Both the position numbers and the translations under genes were made by a program. Of a stretch of DNA of 64,000 nucleotides, positions 26,411 to 35,157 are shown in pieces (the stretch's first letter is position 1; each line of letters starts with the position of its first letter). Source of the DNA: PALSA-911 sp963839645 (GTDB taxonomy: Bacteria > Pseudomonadota > Alphaproteobacteria > Acetobacterales > Acetobacteraceae). Where the stretch lies: NCBI GenBank assembly GCA_963839645.1, contig CAWIVZ010000001.1, positions 496,001 through 560,000 of the forward strand. Direction: 5' to 3'. The notes under the pieces are model-generated. The model saw only the letters and a program-made list of their open reading frames with translations. It was not told where the DNA came from and did not search any database.

Positions 26411-26945
26411 TAAGGGTCTGAATCAAAATGGACCTTTTCCTATCAACCTCTTGCCAGCCGCCTGGTCAGCATTGGGATGTGGGCCGTGAGCATCCACGCA
26501 GTGGCGCTGGACACGGTTGCCCGGCGGTCGGGCTGGCTTCGCGGCCCGCGGCCCCACGCGCGGCCAGGACCAGCGCATGATTGATCCGTGGCAGCCTGCC
26601 GTCCTCGGCCCAGCGATAGAAATACCCCTGCACCGTCGAATAGGGCGGGAACTCCCTTGGCAACTGCCGCCACTGACAGCCGGTGGAGGCTACGTAAAGC
26701 AGGGCGTCCACGACGTGGCGCAGATCGGTCGTGCGCGGACGCCCCGGACGCGACGGTTTGGGCATGAACGGGGATATCCGTTGCCACTCCCCGTCCGTCA
26801 GATTGCTTGCATAGCCTCGCCCCACCCGCCGATACTGCGGGCGAGTGATTTCAGGCCAGGGCATCCGTGGCTCCTGCGTGTTTCGCAAACCTACGGGATC
26901 ACAACCCGCTGAAATCACTCAACCTCTTTTTCTGTCAGGCTCTTA
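26411..26945 (-). mobile_element. IS5-family element with internal deletion
   Basis: The minus strand from 26864 encodes the N-terminus of an IS5-family transposase (MPWPEITRPQYRRVGRGY, LTDGEWQRISPFMPKPSRPG, STGCQWRQLPREFPPYSTV, then FYRWAEDGR). Near 26522 it jumps, in another frame, directly to the C-terminal end SATAWMLTAHIPMLTRRLAR. The DDE catalytic core is therefore missing. TAAGRGYCTGA-like imperfect ends at 26411-26430 and 26926-26945 (14 of 20 matching) could be the terminal inverted repeats. The element is non-autonomous. A separate C-terminal copy lies at 46150. Confidence 0.8.
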
Positions 26946-27173
26946 CAGGAAGGATCACCGACATGTATGGAACAGTCGTTGTTCCGAAAATCGGCGCACT
27001 CCTCGAAAGGGCTAATTGGCTGCCTGCTTGATCGGGTGAGGCGCGCGGCTGCGCCTGAGCTGCGGCCCGGGGGCTTGGTGTTGCGTTGGCGCAAGCGGCT
27101 TCCCTTATGCGCCCTCCGGCTTCCTGCTGAGTTCAGGGACAACCGGCGAGGTTTTGCTTGCCTAGTTAGCGAC

Positions 27174-27192
27174 GTTAGTGTTAAACTAACAC
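27174..27192. promoter_or_regulatory. Palindrome next to the start codon of the orphan gene (copy A)
   Basis: GTTAGTGTTAAACTAACAC contains GTGTTA/TAACAC and GTTAG/CTAAC inverted pairs and ends one base before the start codon at 27194. The same 19 bases occur at 47373-47391 before the intact copy. The position suits an operator or a hairpin masking translation initiation. No binding protein is known. Confidence 0.45.
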
Positions 27193-27193
27193 G

Positions 27194-27838
27194 ATGAATC
27201 ATATACCGAACCAACAGGCTGATCGTGAAACCGACTGGGCGCGCCGGCTGCCCCGGGAGGCGTTTCAGGAGATCCTTTTGATCCTGCGCGGCGCCTTGCC
27301 GCCGCCGCTGACGGATGATCCGGCGGCGGAGATCCGTCGGGACCGGGCGGCGATGGCGGCGGTGGCTTCGTTGCTGCCGGAGAACGCGGCCGAGGGGCGG
27401 TTGGCGGCGCAGTTCGTCGCCGCCGATGCGTGGGCGATGGATTGTCTGCGGCTGGCCGGTGAGCGGCGGTTGCGAGTTCGAGGTGGCGCGGAAGTGCCGG
27501 GCGCAGGCGATGAGCATGATGCGGGAGGGGAAGTCCGCGCTGCGGGTGCTGCTGCGGATGCAGGCGGTTCGGCGGAAGATCGAGGGGGACGAGGAGGCGG
27601 CGGGGCGGGCCGCGTGGGTGGAGCATGCGGCGGCGGGGATGATGGCGGAGGGATTGGATGGTGCCTTGCCGGCCAGGCCGGACTCGGCGCCGGATGGGGA
27701 CGGGAAGGATGTCGGCGGGCGTGGGGGTCTGGAGGCTCAGGCGATGGGGGATTGCGCTGCCCGATCTCCCGCACCACCCCCACCCCCGGCCCCTCCCCAC
27801 AAGGTGGAGGGGAGACGGAAGGTGGGATTGGTCTCAGG
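27194..27838 (+). pseudogene. Frameshifted copy of the orphan Ala-rich protein
   Basis: This copy starts MNHIPNQQADRETDWARRL and follows the intact copy (46733-47371) closely up to DCLRLA. An extra G near 27460 then shifts the frame. The original frame resumes as GCEFEVARKCRAQAMSMMRE in the neighbouring phase and runs through WVEHAAAGMMAEGLDGAL. The C-terminal end is read out of repetitive GC-rich DNA, so the true end is unclear; 27838 is approximate. The family is not recognised. The break may be real decay or sequence error. Confidence 0.6.
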
Positions 27839-27923
27839 TCATGATATAGAGGCCGGAAAGACATGCCGTGAGACGGAGGTGAGATTTCGGCCGCCGGCCG
27901 GGACCCGCAGGGCAGTCGGGTGA

Positions 27924-28131
27924 AGGAAGCAAGGCCAAGGGGCTTTGCCCCCTGGACCCCCACCAAAGGCCTAGCCTTTGGAATGCCTTCCATTTGTTTG
28001 GGAGTGTAAGGAGGGCCAACCGGGACCGTGCAGGGTCCGCGTAGGCCCTCCTTACACTCCCAAACCAGTAGCGGGTTCTAAGGGCTAGCCCTTAGCGGGG
28101 TCCAGGGGCGGCGCCCCTGGCCTTCCTTGCT
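27924..28131. repeat. Nested modular palindrome element 1
   Basis: A 208-bp element with mirror architecture. The centre is a perfect 21-bp inverted repeat (27997-28017 and 28044-28064, TTTGGGAGTGTAAGGAGGGCC). Outside it each arm carries a small palindrome (AAAGGCCTAGCCTTT on the left, TAAGGGCTAGCCCTTA on the right) and then a GC palindrome (GGGGCTTTGCCCC on the left, CAGGGGCGGCGCCCCTG on the right), each flanked by TGGACCCC or its complement. It lies between convergent genes and may act as a bidirectional terminator or be a mobile palindrome. Confidence 0.8.
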
Positions 28132-28144
28132 GTCCCCGCCCAGG

Positions 28145-28720
28145 TCAGCCGCGGATGGCTTTGTGGTATTCGGGGTTGGGCATCATATCCAGCGCGTGGG
28201 CCATGCGGTTGGACAGGTTGTAGAAGGCGACCGTTTCGGACAGGTCGAAGATGTCCTCGTTCGACAGGCCGACGGCCGTGAGGGCTGTGCGGTCGGTGTC
28301 GGAGATGTCGTGCGGGGTGACGGTTAGTTTCCAGGCGAAGTCCAGCATGGCGCGCTGGCGGGGGTCGAGATGGGCGACGCGGTAGTTCAGCGCCATCATT
28401 TCGCCGAGTTCGGGGTCGCCGGAGAGCTGGCGGACGGCGGCGCCGTGGGCGACGAGGCAGTAGTAGCAGCGGTTGGCCGAGGAGACGACCACCGCCACCA
28501 TCTCGCGCTCCAGCTTGGACAGGCCGGATTGGGAGAGCATCAGCTCGTTGTACATCGCCATGAAGTTGCGCAGCCGCTGCGGCCGCAGGCTGTAGGCCTG
28601 CAGCACGTTGGGCACCAGGCCGAGTTTTTCCGACGCTTTCTTCCAGACGATCTGCAGATCGTCGTCGAGGCTGGCGGCGTCGGGGACGCCGAGTTTGGAG
28701 ATGTGGCCTGGCTGCGGCAT
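28145..28720 (-). CDS. Peroxidase-related carboxymuconolactone decarboxylase/AhpD-like protein
   Basis: A 191-aa all-helical CMD/AhpD-like protein of the peroxidase-related subgroup. The active-site motif is CYYCLVAHG (CxxC with downstream His), preceded by LSKLEREMVAVVVSSANR. It probably reduces peroxides or acts as a thiol-disulfide protein. Its stop lies beside a nested palindrome. Upstream on the same strand, 13 nt away, is a 2-hydroxyacid dehydrogenase gene, and an SDR gene lies beyond, so the three may form an operon. Confidence 0.88.
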   Translation of the reverse strand: MPQPGHISKLGVPDAASLDDDLQIVWKKASEKLGLVPNVLQAYSLRPQRLRNFMAMYNELMLSQSGLSKLEREMVAVVVSSANRCYYCLVAHGAAVRQLSGDPELGEMMALNYRVAHLDPRQRAMLDFAWKLTVTPHDISDTDRTALTAVGLSNEDIFDLSETVAFYNLSNRMAHALDMMPNPEYHKAIRG

Positions 28721-28733
28721 GGAACGGTCTCCC

Positions 28734-29714
28734 TTATGCGTAGATTTCCTTGTTGACCACGTTGTCGATGTTCGGCGCGCCGTCCAGCACCGAGAGGATG
28801 TTGCGGGCGGTGGCCTGGGCCATGCCGATCATCGATTCCACCGTGACGCCGGCCACGTGCGGGGCGGCGAAGACGCTGTCCAGGCTGAGGATCTTCTTGG
28901 AGGCGGGGGCGGGTTCGACGTCGAACACATCGAGGCCGGCGCCGCGCAGATGGCCGGATACCAGGGCGTCGTACAGGTCGTCCTCGTTGACGATGCCGCC
29001 GCGGGCGGTGTTCACCAGGCCGGCGCCCTTCTTCATCTTCGCCAGGCGGGCGGCGTTGAACATGTCGATCGTGGCGGGGGATTTCGGGCAGTGGATGGTG
29101 ACGTAGTCGGCGCGCGGCAGGGCGGCGTCCAGGTCCGTGACGGCCTCATAGCCGGCGGCGGTGATGGTGGCGGCGGGGACGAGCGGGTCGTAGACCAGCA
29201 CGTCCATCTCCAGCGCGGCGAGGCGCTTGGCGGAGCGGCTGCCGATGCGGCCGAAGCCGACGACGAGGGCGGTCTTGCCGGCGAGCTGGGAGGGCACGGT
29301 GGTGAAGCGGTCGTTCCAGCGGCCTTCCTTCACCAGGCTGTCGAGTTCGGCGACGCGCTTGGCGATGGCCATGATGAAGAACACCGCCTGCTCGGCGACG
29401 GAGGTGGAGTTGGCGATGCCGGTGGTCAGCAGCGGGATCTTGCGGGTGTTCAGCGCGGGGATCTCCACGGCGTCGAAGCCGACGCCGATGCGGGCGACGA
29501 CCTGCATGGCGGGGGAGGCGTCGAGCTCGGCCTGGCGATAGGGGGTGGCGGACAGGGCGATGCCGGAGACGTCGGCCAGCAGCGGCAGCAGGTCGGCCTG
29601 GGAGATGGCGGTCGGGTAGACGACGACCTCGATGTCGCCGCGCGCGCGCAGGATGTCGACGCCTTCGCGGCCCATGTTGGAGGGCACCATCACGCGGTGT
29701 TTGTTCGTGGCCAT
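28734..29714 (-). CDS. D-isomer-specific 2-hydroxyacid dehydrogenase
   Basis: NAD-dependent dehydrogenase of 326 aa in the SerA/GyaR superfamily. The nucleotide-binding motif is GFGRIGSRSAKRL. The catalytic set is Arg in NTARGGIVNE, Glu in LDVFDVEP and His in APHVAGVT. It lacks the ACT domain of full-length 3-phosphoglycerate dehydrogenases, so it is more likely a hydroxyacid or glyoxylate/hydroxypyruvate-type enzyme. Grouping with an SDR and a CMD-like protein suggests a small catabolic operon of unknown substrate. Confidence 0.88.
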   Translation of the reverse strand: MATNKHRVMVPSNMGREGVDILRARGDIEVVVYPTAISQADLLPLLADVSGIALSATPYRQAELDASPAMQVVARIGVGFDAVEIPALNTRKIPLLTTGIANSTSVAEQAVFFIMAIAKRVAELDSLVKEGRWNDRFTTVPSQLAGKTALVVGFGRIGSRSAKRLAALEMDVLVYDPLVPAATITAAGYEAVTDLDAALPRADYVTIHCPKSPATIDMFNAARLAKMKKGAGLVNTARGGIVNEDDLYDALVSGHLRGAGLDVFDVEPAPASKKILSLDSVFAAPHVAGVTVESMIGMAQATARNILSVLDGAPNIDNVVNKEIYA

Positions 29715-29739
29715 GCTTGGGTTCCTTTATTCGGGTAGG

Positions 29740-30507
29740 TCAGCGCTGGTTGCGCTGGAGATTGGCGACGTAGGTGCGGTTCCAGGCGGGTGTAATCATG
29801 ACCTCGGGAATGCACAAATGCGGCGGCAGGCAGGCGATGTAGCGGATCAGGTCGCCGCAGTCCTCGGACTGCACGAGCCGGGCGCGTTCCTCGGGGGTGA
29901 CGGGGATGGGGCGCTTGTCGAGGATGGGGGTGGCGACCTCACCGGGGAGGATGACGGAGGAGCGGATGCCGTTGATGCATTCCTCCATGTTGATGGTGTG
30001 GCTCATCGCCACCACGCCGTGCTTGGCGGCGGTGTAGATCGGCCCCGAGAGGCCGCCGATGAAGCGGCCGGCCATGGAGGCGGTGTGGATCAGCAGGCCG
30101 TCCTTCTGCGCGCGCATGAAGGGCAGGGCGATTGTGACGCAGTAGAGGGCGGATTTCAGGTTGCCGTCGACCAGGGTGTCGATGCCCTCCGGCGTCAGCT
30201 TGTTCCAGTGCCGGTCGGTGATGTTGATGCCGGCGTTGTTCACCAGGATGTCGAGGCGGTTGAATTTTTCGGCGATGAAGGCGCCGACGCGTTGCACCTC
30301 GGCGGATTTCATCAGGTCGGCGGGCTGGACGTGGGCCTGTCCGCCGGCGGCGCGGATTTGGGCGGCGGTGTTTTCCAGGTTCTCGGCGCGCCGGCCGGTC
30401 AGGATGGGGATGGCGCCTTCCCGGGCGAGCGCGATGGCGGCGGCTTCGCCGATGCCGGTGCCCGCGCCGGTGACCCAGGCGATCTTGCCGGCGAGTTGCT
30501 GTGCCAT
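29740..30507 (-). CDS. Short-chain dehydrogenase/reductase
   Basis: Classical SDR of 255 aa. The cofactor motif is TGAGTGIG near the N-terminus, the structural motif is NNAG in LVNNAGINI, and the catalytic Ser and Tyr-Lys are in HTASMAGRF and YTAAKHG. The Arg-containing GRRAENL after the second strand suggests NADP preference. It is the first gene of the minus-strand SDR-dehydrogenase-CMD group. The substrate is not deducible. Confidence 0.9.
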   Translation of the reverse strand: MAQQLAGKIAWVTGAGTGIGEAAAIALAREGAIPILTGRRAENLENTAAQIRAAGGQAHVQPADLMKSAEVQRVGAFIAEKFNRLDILVNNAGINITDRHWNKLTPEGIDTLVDGNLKSALYCVTIALPFMRAQKDGLLIHTASMAGRFIGGLSGPIYTAAKHGVVAMSHTINMEECINGIRSSVILPGEVATPILDKRPIPVTPEERARLVQSEDCGDLIRYIACLPPHLCIPEVMITPAWNRTYVANLQRNQR

Positions 30508-30658
30508 GTGTCCGTTCCCCCGTTCGCGCGGGCGGCATTGAAGGGGTTTGGCTGGCGTTGGGCAAGGGCAGGGATGCCGGCACGGCGTGTCAAGGGAGGC
30601 GTGTCGGGTGGGGGCCGAACCGTGTTAGAAGTAGCAGGACGCAATGTTGGAGTGAGCG

Positions 30659-30856
30659 ATGCCCGATTTCGTTGTCTCGGATATGAGCTGTGAGGCCTGT
30701 GTGCGGTCGATCACCAAGGCGGTGCAGGGGGTGGACCCGGCGGCCGTGGTGGCGGCGGACCTGGCCAGCAAGCGCGTGCATATCGACAGCGCGGCCCCGG
30801 CCCCGGCGCTGGCGAATGCGATGGACGAGGCCGGCTTCACGGTCGCGGCGGCCTGA
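30659..30856 (+). CDS. Heavy-metal-associated (HMA) domain protein
   Basis: A stand-alone HMA domain of 65 aa, like copper chaperone CopZ. The metal site is MSCEAC (CxxC), but the usual H/T before the first Cys is replaced, giving VSDMSCEACV. A GGAG ribosome-binding site lies upstream. No copper ATPase is adjacent. It is monocistronic, divergent from the SDR gene and convergent with the Rap1a-like gene. Confidence 0.88.
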   Translation: MPDFVVSDMSCEACVRSITKAVQGVDPAAVVAADLASKRVHIDSAAPAPALANAMDEAGFTVAAA

Positions 30857-30899
30857 GAGCCGCTTCAGGCTATTTGCCCCAGGGCTATTTGCCCCCAGG

Positions 30900-31304
30900 C
30901 TATTTGCAGGGGAAGCGCTCCGACAGGAAGGTGAACAGCCCGTCGGTCGGCGGCAGCGCCTGGTTCTTCGGCATGGCGCGGGCCCATTTGACGAACTCGG
31001 CCATGGTGGCCTCACGGGTCGGGGCCGGGTTCGGCATGCAGATCCGCCTCTTGCCGGTCGCGGCTTCGCGCTTCAGTTCCATGGTCAGCGCGCCCTGGGC
31101 GTAGCCGTGGCAGAAATTCTGCCGCTCCGGTCCGGTCGGGTCGGTGCGCGGGGCGGCGCAGAGGTCCGCGAGGTCGCCGGCGGTGCGCACTTCGATGCGT
31201 GCGTCGGGTGGCGCGGCCCGGGCGGGGGATGTGGCGGCGGATGCGGCGGCGGCCAGCACGGCAAATCCGGCGGCGAAGGTAAAAATCGATCTTGGCATGG
31301 TCAT
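30900..31304 (-). CDS. Rap1a/Tai-like secreted protein (copy 1)
   Basis: A 134-aa exported protein with signal peptide (about 1-30, ending SPARA) and four cysteines (49, 65, 89 and 133) spaced as in the Rap1a/Tai immunity fold: GDLADLCAA, NFCHGYAQGAL, ICMPN, then SERFPCK at the end. Rap1a and Tai proteins neutralise T6SS amidase effectors, but many relatives occur alone and no T6SS gene is in this window. A second homologue lies immediately upstream. Confidence 0.78.
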   Translation of the reverse strand: MTMPRSIFTFAAGFAVLAAAASAATSPARAAPPDARIEVRTAGDLADLCAAPRTDPTGPERQNFCHGYAQGALTMELKREAATGKRRICMPNPAPTREATMAEFVKWARAMPKNQALPPTDGLFTFLSERFPCK

Positions 31305-31316
31305 TCCTGGATGCTG

Positions 31317-31734
31317 TCAGGGTTTGCAGGGGAAGCGCTGCTGCAGGAATTGCAGCAGGCCGTCGATCACCGGCGCCGAGCGCATGGGCGGCAGCGCCTT
31401 GGTCAGTTGCACGAAGCCGTCCATGGTTTCGCTGATCGGCGGCGGCGGGGTGGGGACGGCAGAAGAACCTGGCCCCGCCGGCCGCCTGCTGGCGGTCGGC
31501 GATGGCCATGACGCCCAGCGCGAAGCCGAGGCAGATGTTGCGGCTGGACTGTCCTCCGGCGTCGCGCGGATCGGCGGCGCAGAGATCCGCCAGGTCCCCG
31601 GCGGACAGGATGACCGGCGTCGCGTCCGCGGCAGGGGCCGGACCGGCCGCCTGCGCCAGGCCGGGCAGCAGGGCGAGTGCCGCCGCAACCGCCAGGAAGC
31701 AGGGACGTGATGGGGGGGAAGGTCTTGGGGTCAT
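31317..31734 (-). CDS. Rap1a/Tai-like secreted protein (copy 2, frame broken)
   Basis: Paralogue of the preceding gene. It opens MTPRPSPPSRPCFLAVAAAL (signal peptide) and has SAGDLADLCAADPRD, NICLGFALGVMAIADRQQ and a third Cys near ARFFC. After a one-base slip near 31455 it continues as TPPPPISETMDGFVQLTKAL to LLQFLQQRFPCKP. The start overlaps the stop of queC (ATGA). Four cysteines are conserved with copy 1. Tandem duplication of such genes is common where they act as immunity proteins, but the context here does not show that. Confidence 0.7.
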
Positions 31735-32478
31735 GCGGTCTGTGCCTTCCATCGCTCGAAGCCCGCGCGCCGCAGCTCGCAGGCCGGGCAGGCGCCGCAG
31801 CCATAGCCCCAGGGGTGCAAGGTGGAGCGGTCGCCGAGATAGCAGCTGTGGCTGGCGGTGCGTATCAGTTCCACCAGCTCCGCGCCGCCCAGCGCCCGCG
31901 CCAGCTCCCAGGTGGCGGCCTTGTCGCGCCACATCAGCGGGGTTTCCAGCACGAAGCGGCGCTGCATGCCCAGGTTGAGCGCCAGCTGCATGGCCTTGAT
32001 CGTGTCGTCGCGGCAATCGGGGTAGCCCGAGTAGTCGGTCTCGCACACGCCGGTGACGATGCGCCGCAGCCCACGGCGGTAGGCGATGGCGGCGGCGTAG
32101 GTCAGGAACAGCAGGTTGCGGCCGGGAACGAACGTGTTGGGCAGGCCGTCCGCGCTCATGGCGAAGGCGGTTTGGCGTGGTCAGCGCCGTGGCGCCGATC
32201 CCCGACAGGGAGGTGGCCATGTCCACGATATGATCGGCGCCGAGCCGCCGGCCCCATTTCCGTGGATGCTGGCCGGAGATCCCCTGGCGCAGCGGCGCAC
32301 GGCATTCCATCTCGATGGCGTGGCGCTGGCCGTAGGCGAAGCCGACGGTCTCCACGGGGTCGTAGCGGTCCAGCGCCCAGGCCAGGCAGGTGGCGGAGTC
32401 CTGTCCGCCGGAGAACAGCACGAGGGCGCTTTCCGGCGCGCTCTCTGGCTCGTTCATTGGGGCCGTGGGGTCCGTCAT
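31731..32478 (-). CDS. queC: 7-cyano-7-deazaguanine synthase (frame broken)
   Basis: QueC makes preQ0 from 7-carboxy-7-deazaguanine and ammonia with ATP, for queuosine synthesis. The PP-loop ALVLFSGGQDSATCLAWAL is near the N-terminus. After a one-base slip near 32175 the second frame gives MSADGLPNTFVPGRNLLFL, and it ends with the zinc-site cysteines GYGCGACPACELR. The complete set of motifs on both sides of the slip suggests a sequence error. The start could be the ATG at 32478 or the one 7 codons later. queD and queE are not nearby. Confidence 0.88.
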
Positions 32479-32571
32479 GTCTCGGTTGCCTTCATCGCAG
32501 AGCCCTTCGCAGCATCAGCGGACCATCTTATAGAGCCCACCCATATAGAGCCCACCGTGAAAGGCAGGGAT

Positions 32572-33410
32572 ATGGACATCGATTTCTCGGAAGACGAGAT
32601 CCGCCGCTATTCGCGCCACATCCTGCTGCAGGAGGTCGGCGGCACCGGCCAGGCGCGGCTGAAGGCGGCCAAGGTGCTGGTGATCGGCGCCGGCGGCCTG
32701 GGCAGCCCGCTGGCCTTGTACCTGGCCGCGGCGGGGGTCGGCACGATCGGCATCGTCGACGACGACCGCGTGGAGATTTCCAACCTGCAGCGCCAGATCG
32801 CCCACACCACGGCGCGGATCGGCGCGGGCAAGGCCGCCTCGGCGGCCGAGGCGGCGCTGGCGATCAACCCGGACGTGCGGATCGAAACCCACCCCTTCCG
32901 GCTGACCCCGGCCAACGCGGCGGAGCTGATCAGCCGCTACGACATCGTCTGCGACGGCACCGACAATTTCGGCACCCGCTTCCTGGTCTCCGATGCCTGC
33001 GTGCTCGGCAAGCGCACCCTGGTGTCCGCCGCGGTGCTGCGGTTCGAGGGCCAGCTGTCGGTGTTCAAGCCGCATGCGCACGCCCCCGGCGAGCCGGCCG
33101 GCCCCTGCTATCGCTGCCTGTATCACGAGGCCCCGCCGGACGGCATGGTGCCGACCTGCTCCGAGGCCGGCGTGCTCGGCGCCGTCACCGGCGTGATGGG
33201 CACCCTGCAGGCGACCGAGGTGCTGAAGGAGATCCTCGGCATCGGTGACAGTCCCTGTCCGGCCGGCTGCTGATCTGGGATGCGCTCGCCACCCGCTTTC
33301 GCACCGTGCGGCTGCGCGCGGATCCGAAATGCCGGTCGTGCGGGCCGGATGCGGTGATCACCGATTTGTCCGCTCACGCAGATACGTCCGGTCCCGCCTG
33401 TGCCGTCTGA
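32572..33410 (+). CDS. MoeB/ThiF-type adenylyltransferase (frame broken near the end)
   Basis: HesA/MoeB/ThiF E1-like enzyme that adenylates the C-terminus of a sulfur-carrier protein for molybdopterin or thiamine synthesis. The start at 32572 has AAGGCAGGGA upstream. Motifs are RYSRHILLQEVGGTGQ, VLVIGAGGLGSPLA, VEISNLQRQI and the zinc pairs CYRCL and, after a slip near 33250, CRSCG. The frame with the slip repaired ends at 33410, giving about 279 aa without a rhodanese domain. MoeB versus ThiF cannot be settled from sequence alone. Confidence 0.85.
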
Positions 33411-33790
33411 GGCGCCCCCGAACCTTGGCATCCTGCTGCTGTCGGGATCGCATGACCGGGCGCATTACGCCTTCGTCCTGGCCGCCGGCGCGGCGGCGTT
33501 GGGCCGGCAGGTGGTGCTGTTCGCCAGCAATGCCGGCTGCCGGGCGCTGCTGGCGGACTGGTCCGGCCTGGCCGACGCGACACGCGACGAGCGGGTGCGC
33601 GCAGGCGGGGGTGGCCGGGCTGGACGAGCTGCGAGAGGCCTGCGCCGAGATGGGCGTGCGCCTGATCGCCTGCGAGGCCGGGCTGCGCGCCGAGGCGATC
33701 GAGGCATCCGGATTGCTGCCCGGGGTGGAGGTCGCCGGGGTCGCGACCTTTCTGTCCGCGGTCGGTGCCGGGCAGTTGGCGACGATCTGA
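33400..33790 (+). CDS. DsrE-family protein (frame broken)
   Basis: A protein of about 130 aa of the DsrE/DsrF-like (peroxiredoxin-like) group. It starts at a GTG overlapping the end of the MoeB/ThiF gene: PSEAPPNLGILLLSGSHDRA, then GRQVVLFASNAGCRALL. After a one-base slip near 33602 it continues AGLDELREACAEMGVRLIA and AGVATFLSAVGAGQL. Such proteins often occur with sulfur-transfer enzymes, which fits the overlapping adenylyltransferase gene. Sulfur-carrier function is inference. Confidence 0.72.
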
Positions 33791-33857
33791 GCCGGACGCC
33801 GTGCAACCGACGCGGAACCCCTTGACCCGATTCGGCGATTCTGGGCACGCATAGCGC

Positions 33858-34763
33858 ATGACAGTCCAGTTCACGGCGATCGGCCTACGGGGATGGCGTA
33901 CGCGGCTGGCCTGCGCGGCGTTTCTGCTGCTCGGGTTGGTGCCGGTGGCGTGGGGCCAGTCCACGGGTACCTCTCCCGCTCCCGCAACCGGCAGCTTGCA
34001 CGCGCCGGCGAAGCAGAAACCGGCGAAGGCCGCCGTTCCGACGGCTCCCCTGGCCGCGCCGCGCCCCGTCGTGCGGGAAGAGAAGGCGAAGCCCACGCCG
34101 CTGGTGAAGTCGAAGGGCGCCGTGCATGCCCAGCCGGTCCGCAAACCGGCCGAGAAGACGGCCCAGAAGCCGGTCTCGAAGCCGGGTGCCCCTGGCTCCA
34201 AGGGCGGAACGCAGCCTGGCGCGAAGAGCGCGGCCAAACCGGCGGCGGGCGCGGCTGCTGTCGGCGCCGCGGCAGGGGCAGCGGCCGGGGCGGCGATCGC
34301 CGAGCCGGCGCCCCAGGTCGAGCCGACCAAGGGCACCGTGACCGGAATGCAGCTGCCGCGTTTCGCCGCGTTGCGCTCCGACGAGGTCAATCTGCGCACC
34401 GGGCCGGGCGTGCGCTATCCGATCGAGTGGGTCTACAAGCGCCGCGACCTGCCGGTGGAGATCGAGCGGGAGTTCGAGGTCTGGCGCCTGGTGCAGGATC
34501 AGGACGGCGTGAAGGGCTGGGTGCACCAGGCCACCCTGACCGGACGGCGCAGCTTCGTGGTCACCGGAGCCGAGCGGATCCTGCGCAGCCGCGGCACCGC
34601 CGACGCATCGGCGGTCGCCCGGCTGGAGCCCGGCGTCGTCGGCCGCATCCGCAGCTGCGAGGCGACCGCCGAATGGTGCCGGGTTCAGGTCGGCGACTAC
34701 AAAGGCTGGCTGAAGCGCGATGAGTTCTGGGGCATCCTGCCGGACGAGGCGATCAACAACTGA
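33858..34763 (+). CDS. Secreted bacterial SH3-domain protein
   Basis: A 301-aa exported protein: signal peptide (about 1-34, ending AWGQ), then a long Ala/Lys/Pro-rich low-complexity region (about 35-155) with runs such as AAGAAAVGAAAGAAAGAA. Two SH3-like units follow, RFAALRSDEVNLRTGPGVRY at about 170 and a second around VTGAERILRSRGTADAS. Such proteins bind cell-wall peptides. The linker would let it cross the peptidoglycan layer. It lies just before the hydratase operon; no functional link is evident. Confidence 0.85.
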   Translation: MTVQFTAIGLRGWRTRLACAAFLLLGLVPVAWGQSTGTSPAPATGSLHAPAKQKPAKAAVPTAPLAAPRPVVREEKAKPTPLVKSKGAVHAQPVRKPAEKTAQKPVSKPGAPGSKGGTQPGAKSAAKPAAGAAAVGAAAGAAAGAAIAEPAPQVEPTKGTVTGMQLPRFAALRSDEVNLRTGPGVRYPIEWVYKRRDLPVEIEREFEVWRLVQDQDGVKGWVHQATLTGRRSFVVTGAERILRSRGTADASAVARLEPGVVGRIRSCEATAEWCRVQVGDYKGWLKRDEFWGILPDEAINN

Positions 34764-34815
34764 GGCTTTGTTTGGCCGCCGGTAGGCGGTAGGCTTCGCC
34801 GCAGACAAACCCGGG

Positions 34816-35157
34816 ATGCCTTCCATGCCAGACACCTATTCCCATGCGACCACCGACGACCTTCCGCGCGCGATGCACGACCTTGGCGGCGCCACGAAGT
34901 TCATGTGCGAGCCGGTCGATATCGAGCCGCATGCGCTGACCGATTTCGACAAGGAGGTGGACGCGCTGCGCCAGATCCTCGGCGCCAGGAAGATCATGGG
35001 CGTGGACGAACTGCGCCGCTGCATCGAGGCGATCCCCGAGGCGGATTACCTGCGCCTGAGCTACTACCGGAAATGGATCCGCTCGATCACCGACAACCTG
35101 CTGCAGAAGGGCGTGTTCACCGAAGCCGAACTCCGCGCCGAACTGGAGCGCGGCTGA
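34816..35157 (+). CDS. Nitrile hydratase/thiocyanate hydrolase beta-type subunit (N-half)
   Basis: This 113-aa protein matches the N-terminal half of nitrile hydratase beta: MHDLGGATKFMCEP, a central region with FDKEVDALRQILGARK, and LSYYRKWIRSITDNLLQKG corresponding to the conserved YY-x-W segment. The beta C-half is encoded separately in the next gene (stop and start overlap as TGATG). This split arrangement is known from thiocyanate hydrolase and toyocamycin nitrile hydratase. Either ATG at 34816 or 34825 may be used. Confidence 0.82.
   Translation: MPSMPDTYSHATTDDLPRAMHDLGGATKFMCEPVDIEPHALTDFDKEVDALRQILGARKIMGVDELRRCIEAIPEADYLRLSYYRKWIRSITDNLLQKGVFTEAELRAELERG

Larger units (their letters stand above)
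27149..28027 (+). repeat. About 0.9-kb repeat, copy A (inverted relative to 46512-47415)
   Basis: From about 27149 to 28027 this DNA is matched on the opposite strand at about 46512-47415. The shared part includes the palindrome before the gene, the orphan reading frame, the CCCACCCCCGGCCCCTCCCC intergenic repeat after it, and one half of a nested palindromic element. Copy A has a one-base insertion near 27460 that breaks the gene. The two copies are in opposite orientation and bracket about 18.5 kb. Confidence 0.85.

Noticed and set aside
30900..31734. A type VI secretion effector-immunity locus.
   Set aside because: Only immunity-like proteins are present; no effector, Hcp, VgrG or Tss gene occurs in the window.
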